From Cylindrodendrum hubeiense (lineage: Eukaryota > Ascomycota > Sordariomycetes > Hypocreales > Nectriaceae): a stretch of 64,000 bases of DNA. A program made the translations under genes and the position numbers. Numbering within the stretch: the stretch's first letter is position 1; the number at the start of each line of letters is the position of its first letter. Below are positions 10,502 to 22,157 of this stretch, in pieces. The stretch lies in NCBI GenBank assembly GCA_014621425.1, contig JAANBB010000128.1, forward strand, positions 27,916-91,915. The letters are read 5' to 3'. A model generated the notes under the pieces. It was not told the origin of the DNA. It saw nothing but the letters and a program-made list of their open reading frames with translations, and made no database searches.

Positions 10502-12323
10502 ATGCTCTCCAGTCGTTTAATATCCAGAGCCGCTCGCCCGGCCTTCCAAAAGTCGACGTGAGTTGTGTCCCATTCTCGTCGCCGCCGTCGAGCATCAAAG
10601 CTTGCTCCGCCAGCCACGGCAAAAATGACTCGTTGACTGACCTGCGCCGCGCTGCCTTCTAGCCTCCCCGTCGTCGTCTCTGCCCCGGCCCTGTCGCGAT
10701 GGAGCCGCGGATACTCGTCCGCCTCTGGTACGTTTGTCGGGAGCTTTGTTGAGCCCGGGGCGTCCAGCTTGTACTGACCAGACTTGCAGAGGAGAAGGAC
10801 CTCGTCATCATCGGTGGCGGCGTGGCTGGCTACGTCGCTGCCATCAAGGCCGGTCAGGAGGGCATGAAGGTTCGTACACGGCTCATCCTCAACCATCGCA
10901 CGCCGATTTCGTGGGCGAATGGGCTGACAAAACCGCCCGCGCATAGGTTACTTGCATCGAGAAGCGCGGCACCCTCGGCGGTACCTGCCTCAACGTCGGC
11001 TGCATTCCCTCAAAATCGCTCCTCAACAACTCCCATCTCTACCACCAGATCCTCCACGACACCAAGAAGCGCGGTATCGAGGTCGGCGAGGTGAAACTCA
11101 ACCTGGCCAACTTCATGAAGGCCAAGGACGACGCCGTTAGCGGCTTGACCAAGGGTGTCGAGTTCCTCCTCAAGAAGAACGGTGTCGAGTACATCAAGGG
11201 CACCGGCACCTTCGTCGACGAGCACGAGATCAAGATTGCCCTCAACGACGGCGGCGAGACCAGCGTCCGCGGCAAGAACATCCTCATCGCTACCGGTTCC
11301 GAGGCCACTCCCTTCCCCGGCCTGGAGATTGACGAGAAGCGCGTCATCACCAGCACTGGTGCCATTGCCCTCGAGGAGATCCCCAAGACCATGACCGTCA
11401 TTGGTGGTGGTATCATTGGTCTCGAGATGGCCTCCGTCTGGTCCCGTCTCGGCACGAAGGTCACTGTCGTCGAGTTCCTCGGCCAGATCGGTGGCCCCGG
11501 CATGGACACTGAGATCGCCAAGGCTACCCAGAAGCTCCTCAAGAAGCAGGGCATGGACTTCAAGCTCAACACCAAGGTTGTCAGCGGTGACAAATCTGGC
11601 GAGCTCGTGACGCTTGCCGTTGATGCTGCCAAGGGTGGCAAGCCCGAGACTGTAAGCATGAGAAAAAGGAGCCATAGATTTATTGAATGCTGACCCAATT
11701 TATAGATCGAGTCCGATGTTGTCCTCGTCGCCATCGGCCGACGACCTTACACCGGCGGTCTCGGCATTGAGAACATTGGCATGGAGCTCGACGATCGTGG
11801 CCGTGTCATCATCGACTCCGAATACCGAACCAAGATCCCCCACATCCGATGTGTTGGTGATGTCACGTTCGGCCCCATGCTTGCCCACAAGGCCGAGGAG
11901 GAGGCTGTCGCCGTTGTCGAGTACATCAAGAAGGGTTACGGCCACGTCAACTACGGTGTCATCCCCTCAGTCATGTACACCTTCCCCGAGGTCGCCTGGG
12001 TCGGCCAGACCGAGCAGGACCTCAAGAAGGAGAACATCCCCTACCGAATCGGCACCTTCCCCTTCAGCGCCAACTCGCGAGCCAAGACCAACCTCGACAC
12101 TGATGGCATGGTCAAGATGATCGCCGACCCCGAGACCGACCGCCTTCTGGGTGTCCACATCATCGGCCCCAACGCCGGTGAGATGATTGCCGAAGGCGCC
12201 CTGGCTCTGGAGTACGGTGCTTCCACCGAGGACATCGCCCGAACGTGCCACGCTCACCCTACCCTGGCTGAGGCCTTCAAGGAGGCCGCCATGGCTACCC
12301 ACTCCAAGGCCATCCACTTCTAA
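10502..12323 (+). CDS. LPD1: Dihydrolipoyl dehydrogenase, mitochondrial (E3)
   Basis: A 507-aa FAD flavoenzyme that reoxidises dihydrolipoamide in pyruvate and 2-oxoglutarate dehydrogenase, branched-chain dehydrogenase and glycine cleavage complexes, making NADH. Five exons: 10502-10557, 10663-10727, 10790-10869, 10947-11651, 11706-12323. The first exons encode a mitochondrial presequence rich in Arg and Ser ([18 protein letters not shown]) ending near residue 40. Then come the FAD-binding [11 protein letters not shown], the redox disulfide in [13 protein letters not shown] (Cys81 and Cys86), the NAD-binding [15 protein letters not shown], the second FAD motif [16 protein letters not shown], and the C-terminal active-site segment [15 protein letters not shown]. 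All key residues are present and length is normal. Clustering of the introns near the 5' end is common in filamentous fungi. Confidence 0.97.
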
Positions 12324-14312
12324 GCATATTGAGAATGCTGAGATGCTTGCATAGCTCGATACCAGTGTGTTGGGATGACGCGGCACCAACCCGTTTTCTC
12401 GTGTACCTCTGGTGGCGGAGAATAAACACCCTGGGACTTGGTAGAGCGAAATGGCGTCTGCCGTCGTCGCTAGAAGTGGGCAAGAGAGGGTATCTAAACC
12501 AAGACCTGCGTGAAGCGGAAACGAGCCTAAGCCGACTTGGTCTCAGGGTCGTGTAAACTAGTAATACTTTCTCTTTGTCGTAGCATGATGAATGGAAACT
12601 GAAAAGGACAATTCACATTGGGTCACTATCAAACACTATGATTTTCGGGAATGGGGCGAGGGGCAATTCCTCTGTTCTCCAATTCCAAGGGAGATGCCAA
12701 AGGATGGATCCCCTTTCCAGCAGCTTGGTTGCCTCGAGTGCAGACTCCTGCAACTTACAAGGCATAAGTCGGTGAGCTAGGACCTTGGAAATGCATGCCG
12801 ATAACCCATTTGAAGGTATACAGCCGCCATGCCCTGGTTGTTTCGTAAATGAGCAGCTAGTATTGGAGCATGCCGGTGATGTGGGCTTACGGCACGGAGC
12901 CATATCTTTGCACGAGCAGGGGCGAGCCGGAGCATAACCATTCGATGTTGATGATGATTCTTGCAGGAGCTTACGGCCGGATATGTCAGTTCCCGGACGA
13001 AAGGGCCCCTCCCCGGAGCGTCCGCCTGCCGGATCAGGCCACATGGATGATGGAGCTGGGATGGGGCGGGTGGTGTTCTTCCCCCAAAAACCAAAACCCG
13101 GAGTGGAGACATCGGCCTCATGCAAAGAGGTGGGGTCGACGGAGGGACGGACAGTCTTGGATATCCGGAGTGACGATGTCTCTGTTTCGGCAGTGCGGGA
13201 TGTCCAAGGTGGTAGGTAGAGAAGGAGGATGTCGATGCCTAGTTCTCAATACCGTTTTGACACCAGTTTAACACCGTTTTTAACACCGGCTGGAATGAAT
13301 TTGTTGATGCGGCCAGTTCCTCAAAGCATTGTGTTTGAATCCGTACCGCGAACAATGAACAATTGCAGCAGAGCGCCCGCCTCCTTGAGAATGTTGGGAG
13401 CCTTGGATCGAGATTGACAGGTACCGTATATATGCGTACTTCCGAGGCTCTTGGATTTGGAGCCAATTGAGCTATAGCAAGTTACATGCCTACAGCAAGC
13501 TTGTTCGTACTCGTTCTCGGGCATTGTGACGAGGCCATTTCGAAGCAAGGGGCTGAGGTTGTGGTAAGGGGGAAAGCCACGGAGACTCGGTTTCGCTTGC
13601 ATTAGGCAGAAATATTTGAATGATTCTTTTGTTTTATCTGGTATCCAAGTGCCGTATATCCATCCATCTGCCTAATTCAGATTAACGGGATAGGCTCTGA
13701 CGCGAGTGCCCCCTGGGTGGTTATGCTTCAAAGTCGTACGTCAGAAGGACCCCCGCCTCGGTACTTGAAGCTGCCATGATCAGGGCCTATCGGTGGCTTC
13801 AGAGGCAGAGCCTCCAACTCCAGGCGGGTTAAAGTGCAAGCCCCACCCGGCGTGGCGGGGGTTTTTGGGGGATTTCGGGGGATTTCAGTGGAACCCCTCG
13901 TTGTAGTTGCTGTAAGCCGTTCCGAGCGGCCGCGGTGGCGCCGTTGTCAGCCATCGCTAGAGGCCCTGTAATTGGGTCCCTGGGCCCAGTAAACAGGACC
14001 GGACCCAGTCCCCAGGGATCGGGTCATGAGTGCCCGCCGCCCTGTGGGCGCTAGAACTCAGCACGCACCATGCACACCACGCCTACTACCACGCCTACCA
14101 CCACGCAGGCCGACAAAAAGATGCGGTGAAATGACCCGTGGAGTTGACCCGGCTCCCCCCTCTCCCCGTCTTTATCTTGGGCCCATCCGCTCCCGCATCA
14201 GCCGGCTCTCTTGATCGCTGGCCTCAGAAACGCTGCCGTCTCTGCTAAGCAGCTAATTGTCCCTGGGACTCCTTCCTCCAGCTTGCCCTGCTGCTTTCCT
14301 CCTGCAGTCGCC
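12324..14312. other. Intergenic region, 2.0 kb
   Basis: No conserved gene recognised on either strand. Around 13857-13886 there are three G5 runs in a short repeat (GGGGGATTTC-like). Directly upstream of the desaturase an ATG at 14131 opens a 27-codon upstream frame ending at 14214, and ATGCGGTGA lies at 14121. Whether either is transcribed is unknown. Confidence 0.5.
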
Positions 14313-16127
14313 ATGTCTCACACTGCCCCTCAGTGCATCACGGGCTTGCCCTCACCACCTGCCGATGCCAGCAACGGCCCCGCGAGGGCGCCTCCGCTCA
14401 TGACCCGCGACGAGATCGAGGCCATGATCGCTGAGGGCCGCAAAATTGTCATCCTCCATGGCCAGGTCATCAAGGTTGACCCGTGGCTCAAGTACCATCC
14501 CGGTGGTGACATGGCCTTGTTACACATGGTTGGGAAGGATGCCTCGGACGAAGTTGATGCGTGCGCCACCATATGCCACTTCTGCAGCGGCATGACACTG
14601 TGCTGACTTTCTTTTTTGCGTGTTAGTCTTCACTCTCTCGAGGCGAGACAGCAGATGATGCGTTACCGGATCGGCCGTATCGAAGGCAGCTGGCTCAACT
14701 TCTCGCCGCCTATCCAAGGCGGCGTCTACCGCACCCGCGCTGAGATCGAAGCCGCCGCCAACGATGGCGATTGCGCCAAGGACACCTCCTCTAGCCCCGC
14801 CACCTCCCGCACGCCCTCTCCAGTCTTCGACGATAGTGACGCAAAGGGCGTTCGACACCGTACCGGTGGCAAGGACCAGGCCAATGCCGGCGCTGGTTCC
14901 GTCTCTTCCGCTTCATCCGTGTACGAGGAAATGGACGGCATGTCGTACCTGGATACCGTGACCCTCGAACACATCAACCTCGACCTCGAGAGATACCCTG
15001 CCCCAGATGAGGTCACCCAGGCCAAGATTATTGTCAAGTATCGTGAGCTTCACCAGCGCATTTACGACGAAGGATTGTACGACTGCAACTACTGGGCGTA
15101 TGGTGTGGAGTGCTGTCGATACGTCTCTCTTTTCATCGGCATGTTCCTGGGCATTCACTTCAAGCAGTATTTCATCGGTGCCTTTTGCCTCGGCGCACTG
15201 TGGCACCAGCTCGTCTTCGCCGCTCATGATGCTGGTCACATGGGTATCACTCATAAATTTCACGTCGACACGGTCATTGGCATCATCATTGCCGACTTTA
15301 TTGGTGGATTGTCTATGGGTTGGTGGAAGCGCAACCATAACGTCCACCACATTGTGACGAATGCTCCCGAGCACGATCCTGATATCGAGCATATGCCCTT
15401 GTTTGCTGTCTCCCACCGACTCCTCGGCAGTCTCCGATCGACGTACTACAACCGCATCATGGAATACAATGCCATAGCCAAGGTCCTTCTCCGTGTTCAG
15501 GCCTGGACCTACTACCCTTTCCTCGCTTTAGGACGCTTCAACCTTTACGTACTCTCCTGGGACTATCTCCTTGTTGGCCGTGGTCCCACCAAGGGTCCCG
15601 CAGCATGGCATCGTTGGCTCGAGATCATCGGCCAGATCTTCTTCTGGACTTGGTTTGGCTACGGGGTTGTTTACAAGATGCTCCCCGATGGGTGGTCGCG
15701 ATTCACTTTCATCATGGTCAGCCACATCACCTCATCGCCGCTTCACGTGCAGATCGTCTTGTCTCACTTTGCCATGAGCACCGCCGATCTGGGACCCCAG
15801 GAGTCGTTTGCCCAGAAGATGCTCCGGACCACCATGGATGTCGACTGCCCCGAGTGGCTCGACTTCTTCCATGGCGGCCTCCAGTTCCAGGTCATTCACC
15901 ACCTATTCCCTCGCGTCCCCAGGCACAACCTGCGCAGAACCCAGAAGCTCGTCCAAGAGTTCTGCAACGAGGTCAACATCCCGTATGCTCTCTACGGCTT
16001 CGCCAACAGCAACAAGCAGGTCATTGGGAGGCTAGCGGAGGTGTCTAGGCAAGCAGCGATTCTGGCCAAGTGCCAAAAATCGATCGTCGAGAGCGGGAAC
16101 TACTCCGGTGTTCACATCCACCACTAA
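14313..16127 (+). CDS. Sphingolipid delta-8 desaturase, cytochrome b5 fusion
   Basis: A 582-aa membrane enzyme that puts a delta-8 double bond into the long-chain base of ceramides bound for glucosylceramide. Exons 14313-14560 and 14627-16127, intron 66 bp. The N-terminus is a cytochrome b5 domain (about residues 30-105) with the haem-binding HPGG and the second haem His in ALHS, just after the intron. A Ser-rich linker follows. The desaturase part has three histidine boxes: HDAGH near 285, NHNVHH near 318, and QFQVIHH near 502, where Gln replaces the first His. That Gln is the hallmark of front-end/b5-fusion desaturases. Several hydrophobic spans between boxes fit four membrane passes in the ER. 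Delta-8 specificity is inferred from the fungal family; a front-end fatty acid desaturase is less likely. Confidence 0.88.
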
Positions 16128-16820
16128 GGTTGGAGTTGCGAATGCAAACGAGCCTATTCTTGTACATATACGGGCGAAACTTGTACAAGTATGTCTTCCA
16201 TCTTGAAAATATTCTCAGGGGCGAGAATCCTTTGCCCTCTCCGGCGCTCTAGTCTTTCGAGGATAATCTAATTATATCTGAACAAGCCACACACTCCCAA
16301 CTACATGTCATATTTGAGCCCCTGACGCGGTGATTTCGGCATGGACACTCTCTCACCGAGACGCCGATTTCCCCCGAATCCAGGAACCATTTTGGCATGT
16401 TGCACAGCTACGTCGACGTCAGTTCTCAACTTCGGCTTCAGCTCCGGCACCGTTGAAGATTGCAATTGCCGACTTGCGACAGGCAAGGGCCTGGTGCAGG
16501 AGGATCAGTGACCCGCTTGCTTGGGAAGCGTGGCTCAGACCCTGGTTGAACGGGGGGTTCTATCTCACTCACCCCCGGGAAGCCGCGAGCCGGAAGTCCA
16601 TAATCGCAGAGAGGTTGATTGTGGGGTGGACATGGGTGTAATCTGAGGCTGAGGGGGTGGGAATGAACCGGAGAATAGGTATTTAAGGTCAGGGCATCGA
16701 GGACAGCCTCGACAGGATACCTTCAGCTTTGAATTGGGCCTGACACCCACGGAAATTCGAAGCATTTCTCTCATAACTTTGGTTTGTGGTAATCTTTTAC
16801 GTGACTTCTTGCGCATCAAC
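16128..16820. other. Intergenic region, 0.7 kb
   Basis: Presumed 3' end of the desaturase transcript and promoter of the small gene at 16821. A 103-codon open frame from 16330 has no recognisable family and no supporting feature, so it is not called. Confidence 0.45.
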
Positions 16821-17057
16821 ATGACGACAGGCAAAATGGACGACGTGGCAGCAGCCAGAATCCGCAAAGCGAGAGGAGTCAAGGTAAGACACCCAAGGCA
16901 AACATGAGATCCGAGGACAAGAGACTGAGATCAGATCTAGGACGACTTCACCAGACGAGCCACTCTGGCTGCTCAAACGAACCAGGGAGTGACGAAAGGC
17001 GACATGAAGGGCAAAGGGAAGGGTAGTAACTCGCAAGGGGGAGGGAAGCAAACATGA
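16821..17057 (+). CDS. Small hypothetical protein, 59 aa
   Basis: A short two-exon gene, 16821-16883 and 16941-17057, with a 57-bp intron (GTAAGA...CTAG) falling exactly between codons. The product starts MTTGKMDDVAAARIRKARG, continues DDFTRRATLAAQTNQG and ends in a Gly/Lys-rich tail (KGKGKGSNSQGGGKQT). It is strongly basic, has no signal peptide or membrane segment, and its first half should form an amphipathic helix. Both exons stay open only with the intron removed, and the 5' donor is near-consensus, which supports a real gene. An internal Met six codons in (16836) is an alternative start. I do not know a function. It could also be the tail of a longer gene with unseen upstream exons. Confidence 0.5.
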
Positions 17058-17489
17058 CTCATGGTAGACAGCGTTTTGCCGTTTGACAGCATGGATCACA
17101 GGCTTGGAAGAGAACAGAGGCCGGTGGGTTAGTGAACAGGTCAGATAATGCTTCTCCCCTGTTGCCGACCGTGCATATCCCGGGCGGCGGATGAGAGCCT
17201 GGGCGGAGATGGGGAACCCGGGTGGCTGCGGGCGTTGCTGGAGTAAGGATCATGATACATGGTGAACTTGGAGTGGAGGTGGCTGACCCGGTTCAGTAGG
17301 TAGAAATGGGTTAGCTGTTCTGAGCTGTCGACTGCAGATTGTGATGAATGTAACCTAAATCAAATCGAGACGATTGAACTTGTGAGATCCTACCATTCGG
17401 CCTTGGGTGAGGCGGATGAAGACGACTTGTTTCTTTTCAGGCAATCCAACACTATCGATCCACACCATCTCAACAAGCATCTCAGCTTG

Positions 17490-17556
17490 GGGAGAGGAGA
17501 GGAGTAAGGAGAGGAGTAAGAGGAGGAATAAGGAGAGGAGTAAGAGGAGGAGTAAG
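17490..17556. repeat. Purine-rich GGAGAGGAGTAAGA repeat
   Basis: Imperfect tandem copies built from GGAGAGGAG, TAAGGAGAGGAG and TAAGAGGAGGA blocks, all purine except the single T of each unit. Confidence 0.85.
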
Positions 17557-18642
17557 CAGACAAGGCAGACATCAACCGGGTGCTGCAGGTCTCGCAACCC
17601 CTCCAAGCTGGCGCCGCGTGGTGTCACACACTCGCCAGTGGTGCGCGGCCGTGACTTGATGAGGCTCACCAACGGCCGGCGTGAGACGGACGGGGCTGGC
17701 CGGTTTTATCACATGGCGCATCTCCCCTGTACGTCCAGTGACGTATTAGAGCGAGCCGAGATCAGGGACAGCTTCCCGGGTCTTACGGGGGTTGCATAGG
17801 GACAGGGCGGGATGAGGGGTTCTGGATGGGTGGATGGACGGGTGAGTGGATGGAGATGGGGTGGGATCGGCGTGAGCGCCGACGCATGCGTTCGCCTTGG
17901 GTTCCTTGATTGTTGTTGTTGAATGGTGGGGAGTATCGTCGTCTCTTGTATGGGTGGGAGGATAGTATCCCCCACGAGCCGAAGACCGGAAACGGCGGGC
18001 TCCGATCTAGATCTCTCTCCATTGCCGGGACTTGCTTGGTCTGGGGCACGAGAGTCAGGGGCAGAGGCCTATAATTATGATGAGAACAAGGGGCTTTTGC
18101 TGAGATAGGTACCGCATCGTACGAATTTGATGTCAGAGTGACCACGATGCCGACGAGATTCTCATGTTCCACAGCTTGGATGCCCAGAATGCAGCACGCG
18201 ACAGCCTGTTTGACGCTATGAGCCAGTAGCCGGCCCTCCAGCTAAATTATAGCGTGCAACAGCCTGTGGCACCGGGCTCTTGGGGGTTGGGCGCCCCTAT
18301 AATAATGCCATGACGCCACTGCACAGCCTGAGTAGCTAGCCCTGAGCAGTCCGTGTGCATAAACCACGGGCTAGGTGCCCACTGTCTGTGGGTAATCCCA
18401 TGGCACCTAAGCTTCTCTCTCCTGGGCTGCAGGTCTCCAACCTCCGACGAACCAGCCTGCCTAGCTTAACTCCCTACCTTGCAACGTACCTTCTACTACA
18501 ACAGCCAGCCGAGCCTCACGCGGCCTCTCCTCGCATCTCCATCTCCATCACATCTCATCGCGCCGCATCTCTATCCCCATCCTTCTCGCTGATCGTCGCT
18601 GCTCCGTCGCACGCACTATTGTCCCTGTGCCGCGTCTCGCGG

Positions 18643-18651
18643 ATGATGTGA
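18643..18651 (+). promoter_or_regulatory. Minimal upstream ORF (Met-Met-stop) before VAC14
   Basis: ATG ATG TGA ends 14 bases before the VAC14 ATG. If the transcript starts upstream of it, ribosomes would have to leak past or reinitiate. The leader is not mapped, so this is inference. Confidence 0.35.
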
Positions 18652-18665
18652 GAGAGCTGCCCATC

Positions 18666-21600
18666 ATGGATGCCAGTATCCAGCGGGCCCTCAACGACAA
18701 GCTCTACGACAAGCGCAAGGTCGGCGCTCTTGAGTATGTCTCACACCCTCTATCTGCCTCTCGCACCCTGCTCTTCTCAGCGTCCTCCTTATTGCTTATC
18801 GGCCGGGCCTCTCTCTTTGCATGATTCCTGCTGGACCTGCGAGCCAACCAGTTCTCTAGCCTGTTTTTGTCGTTGAGCCTCATGACTGACCCCCACCTGT
18901 AGGCTTGAGCGCGTCATTCGTGAGCTCGTCAGCACAAAGGACTATCAGCGCGTCCACGACATCCTTGAGCAGCTCTGCAATGAGTATGCCTACGCCGTTC
19001 ATCAGCCCCATGCTAGAAATGGCGGCTTGATCGGCTTGGCTGCCGCTGCTATCGCCCTCGGCTCTGTATGTTTTGTCCCTGGACTCCCATCCATCCCCAT
19101 CTCCATTGCGAAGGCTGGATTCCGCTCTGCGTTGTCTCCATCTATACTGTGAATGTTACCGTGACAACTACTGATGCGACTTCGAAACTCTAGGAGCTGC
19201 CTCGCTACCTGGCCAAGATTGTTCCCCCGGTCTTAGCCTGCTTCACAGATCAAGATGCCAGGGTCAGGTACTATGCATGCGAGGCCATGTACAACATTGC
19301 CAAGGTCGCCAAGGGCGAGATTCTCGTATATTTTAACAGCATATTCGACCAACTTTGCAAGGTATGTTGCCACTCAGGCCTTGGAATCACAGTTATCCAC
19401 TGCTACCAGCAACTGACATGACATAGCTTGGTGCGGATTCGGAGCTCTCAGTCAAGAACGGCGCGGAGCTTTTAGATCGCCTTGTCAAGGATATCGTATC
19501 CGAATCCGCTGCATCTTACGTTTCTATTCTCGAGGCGCCTCCCGAGTTCGAGGGCGATGACAAGGTCTCGTTGAACGACCATTCCCACTTGCCCACCGCC
19601 TTCTCTCTGCCCCGTTTCATTCCCCTGCTTAAGGAACGAATCTGGGTCATTAACCCCTTCACCCGCCAATTCCTAGTTGGTTGGATCACACTTCTCGATT
19701 CTATTCCGGACCTAGAGCTTATTACCTATCTACCAAGGTTCCTTGACGGCCTTCTTAAGTTCCTGTCTGACCAGAATCCTGATGTGAGAGCTGCCACGCA
19801 AAATTGCTTGGATAAGTTCCTCAATGAGATCAAGCGCATCTCTCGCATCAAGAAGGGTATCTTGGAGAGTCGGAGGTCTAAAGAAGGTGCCAAGCGAAAG
19901 CGACAGGACTCGATGGATAGCGACTCCATAACCCCGGAATTAGAAGAGGGGGACGAACTAGATTCGGAGGCGGTAAATGAAGATGACGACGATAGTAGTG
20001 AGGAGGACTGGATCCCCGGTCAAGACGTTGAGATCAACTACAAGAATATCCTTGAGATATTGACTGCTACCTTGGACTCCCCCCTGGGTGCGTATCCAGC
20101 TCACACATCCGTACCTTCCTATTCATCGGTTTGCTAACTTGGAACAGAGGAGGACTCCCTGCTAGAATCGCTCAGATGGATCGTCGAGTTCCTCGACATT
20201 TGCCCAGAAGAGGTCTTGCCCTTCACCCCCAAGATTCTAGCTCATATGCTCCCAGCCATGGCAAGCACCAAAGAGACCATCCACCAGGCAGCGACCCGGG
20301 TTAACACCTGCTTGATGGATTATGTCGTATCGCTCTCGGACGATTCTGAATTAGGTCAACCCCACGCTGCCCAAGCTCATCACTACTCGACTTCTCGACT
20401 CCCTATTCCCGGTGATAAGTACGATGGCACGAATAGCAACCGAGTCTCCTTATCAAGCTCAAGAGACCTCGACGTCCGCAGCCCGACTCCAGGTCAGAAT
20501 CGGTCAATCTCGACCCCCACAAACATCCCGACCTCCCAGACACAGGCCGATCTCGACTATGCTGCTGCTGTCAACTCGCTTACCCTGTTATTCCTTAACG
20601 ACCATGAAGCCACTCGCGTGGCCGCCCTGACATGGCTTATCATGCTGCACAGGAAAGCCCCCAGGAAAGTGCTTGCCTTCAATGACGGCACCTTCCCCGC
20701 CCTGCTCAAGACGCTGTCCGATAACTCAGACGCCGTCGTTACCAAGGATTTGCAGCTCCTGTCGCAGATATCCCGGAATTCAGAGGACGACTACTTTGCC
20801 AACTTCATGGTCAACCTTCTTCAACTATTCTCAACGGACCGCAAGTTGCTAGAAACTCGTGGCAACCTCATTATTCGACAGCTTTGTCTCAGTCTTAGCC
20901 CTGAGAGGATATACAGAACCCTGGCAGACTGTATCGAGAAGGAGGAGGATGTCGAGTTCGCGAGCATCATGGTTCAGAATCTCAACAACAACCTCATCAC
21001 AGCGCCCCAGCTTGCAGACGTTCGAAAAAGGCTACGGAATCTCGAGACAAGAGTAAGTTGGCCACCGGTGGATGATTATTTAGATGCTGACCTATCCCTC
21101 AGGACGGCCAAACATTATTCGTGGCTTTGTTCAGGTCATGGTGTTACAATGCTGTCGCTACCTTTTCTCTATGCCTACTGTCTCAGGCATACGAGCAAGC
21201 ATACAACCTGCTGCAGATTTTGTGGGTTCCATACCAAGGCCGCTGACTCTAGAATGGTTACTGACGGTTACTTAGTGGCGAGTTGGACATGACGGTCAAC
21301 ATCCTGATCCAAGTCGATAAGCTTGTGCAGCTGATTGAATCCCCCGTCTTCACCTGTTAGTTGCATTCCCGCCCTATAACACCATCGAATGGTACGCTGA
21401 CCCCAAATCCAGACCTACGCTTGCAGCTGCTGGAGCCCGAGAAGTTCCCGTTCCTGTACAAGTGCATGTACGGTATCTTGATGCTACTGCCACAGTCGTC
21501 TGCATTTGCTGCACTGAAGAACCGGCTCAACAGTGTCAGCTCTATCGGTTATCTACATACGGCACCTAGAACGTACGTCCCACTCCCTGTCCAAGGTGTA

Positions 21601-22033
21601 ATCTAAAACCATACCGATGTCTTGCACCTTGGGACCCTGTCCTGTTGCACTCACGTCGCTAACATGTCTTAGTGCTCCGTCGACTACAAGTAGCTCCAAC
21701 TACGACAGGCCGAACCGGCTGAAGGGCCGAGAGGATGGTAACATTCGGTGGCAGGAGCTCTTGGAGAAGTTCCGAAGCGTTCAGGAGCGAGCTCGGCGAG
21801 CGCAGAGGCAAGGCCTGGATGGAGAAGACATGCCCTTCATTGGGATGAGCGAAATGCGGATAGGAGATGGATCGATGGACCCCAAGGGCAAAGACACGCG
21901 GATTCCAGCCATGACGCCGACGCCGCAGAAGGATCCCACACCAGCGCCACCGGTACCGGCCAAGAGGACTGGTCTTGGAAGGCAATTTGGGAGATTGGGT
22001 GGAGCAGTGGCGGGAAAGAATCGGCGCAACTAA
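18666..22033 (+). CDS. VAC14: Vac14, scaffold of the PI(3,5)P2 (Fab1/PIKfyve) complex
   Basis: An 894-aa HEAT-repeat scaffold that holds the lipid kinase Fab1 and the phosphatase Fig4 on the vacuole membrane and so controls PI(3,5)P2. Nine exons: 18666-18733, 18903-19065, 19194-19361, 19427-20087, 20148-21052, 21103-21221, 21276-21355, 21413-21572, 21673-22033; lengths sum to 895 codons with stop. Conserved landmarks are the start [18 protein letters not shown], the N-terminal HEAT block ([18 protein letters not shown]), an acidic Ser/Asp insert near residues 270-315, and the C-terminal Vac14/Fig4-binding region ([20 protein letters not shown], then [19 protein letters not shown]). The tail after the last intron is low complexity. 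It is convergent with the HAUS1-like gene, with only 124 bp between stops. Confidence 0.93.
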
Positions 22034-22157
22034 TGACGGCTTTGTTGAATCGAGATGCATTGGGCTGTTTCAGGTCTTTGGTGAGGACAGCAAGGTGTCC
22101 CGCGGCTGGTGTTTAGGCAAGTATTTGTATCATATCTAGGGATGAATGGAACAATTG

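Larger units (their letters stand above)
17058..18665. other. Intergenic region, 1.6 kb
   Basis: No conserved gene. A purine-rich repeat occupies about 17490-17556. Just before VAC14 there is a two-codon upstream ORF (ATG ATG TGA at 18643-18651). Confidence 0.5.

Noticed and set aside
9928..10662. A 244-codon open frame upstream of LPD1
   Set aside because: It overlaps the LPD1 promoter, first exon and first intron in another frame, is built partly of simple CT repeats, and has no recognisable domain.
11010..12389. Minus-strand open frames of 140-231 codons across LPD1
   Set aside because: Shadows caused by strong third-position C bias of a highly expressed gene.
13850..13890. G-rich repeat that looked like a G-quadruplex
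   Set aside because: Only three G5 runs are present in close spacing, one fewer than the usual rule.
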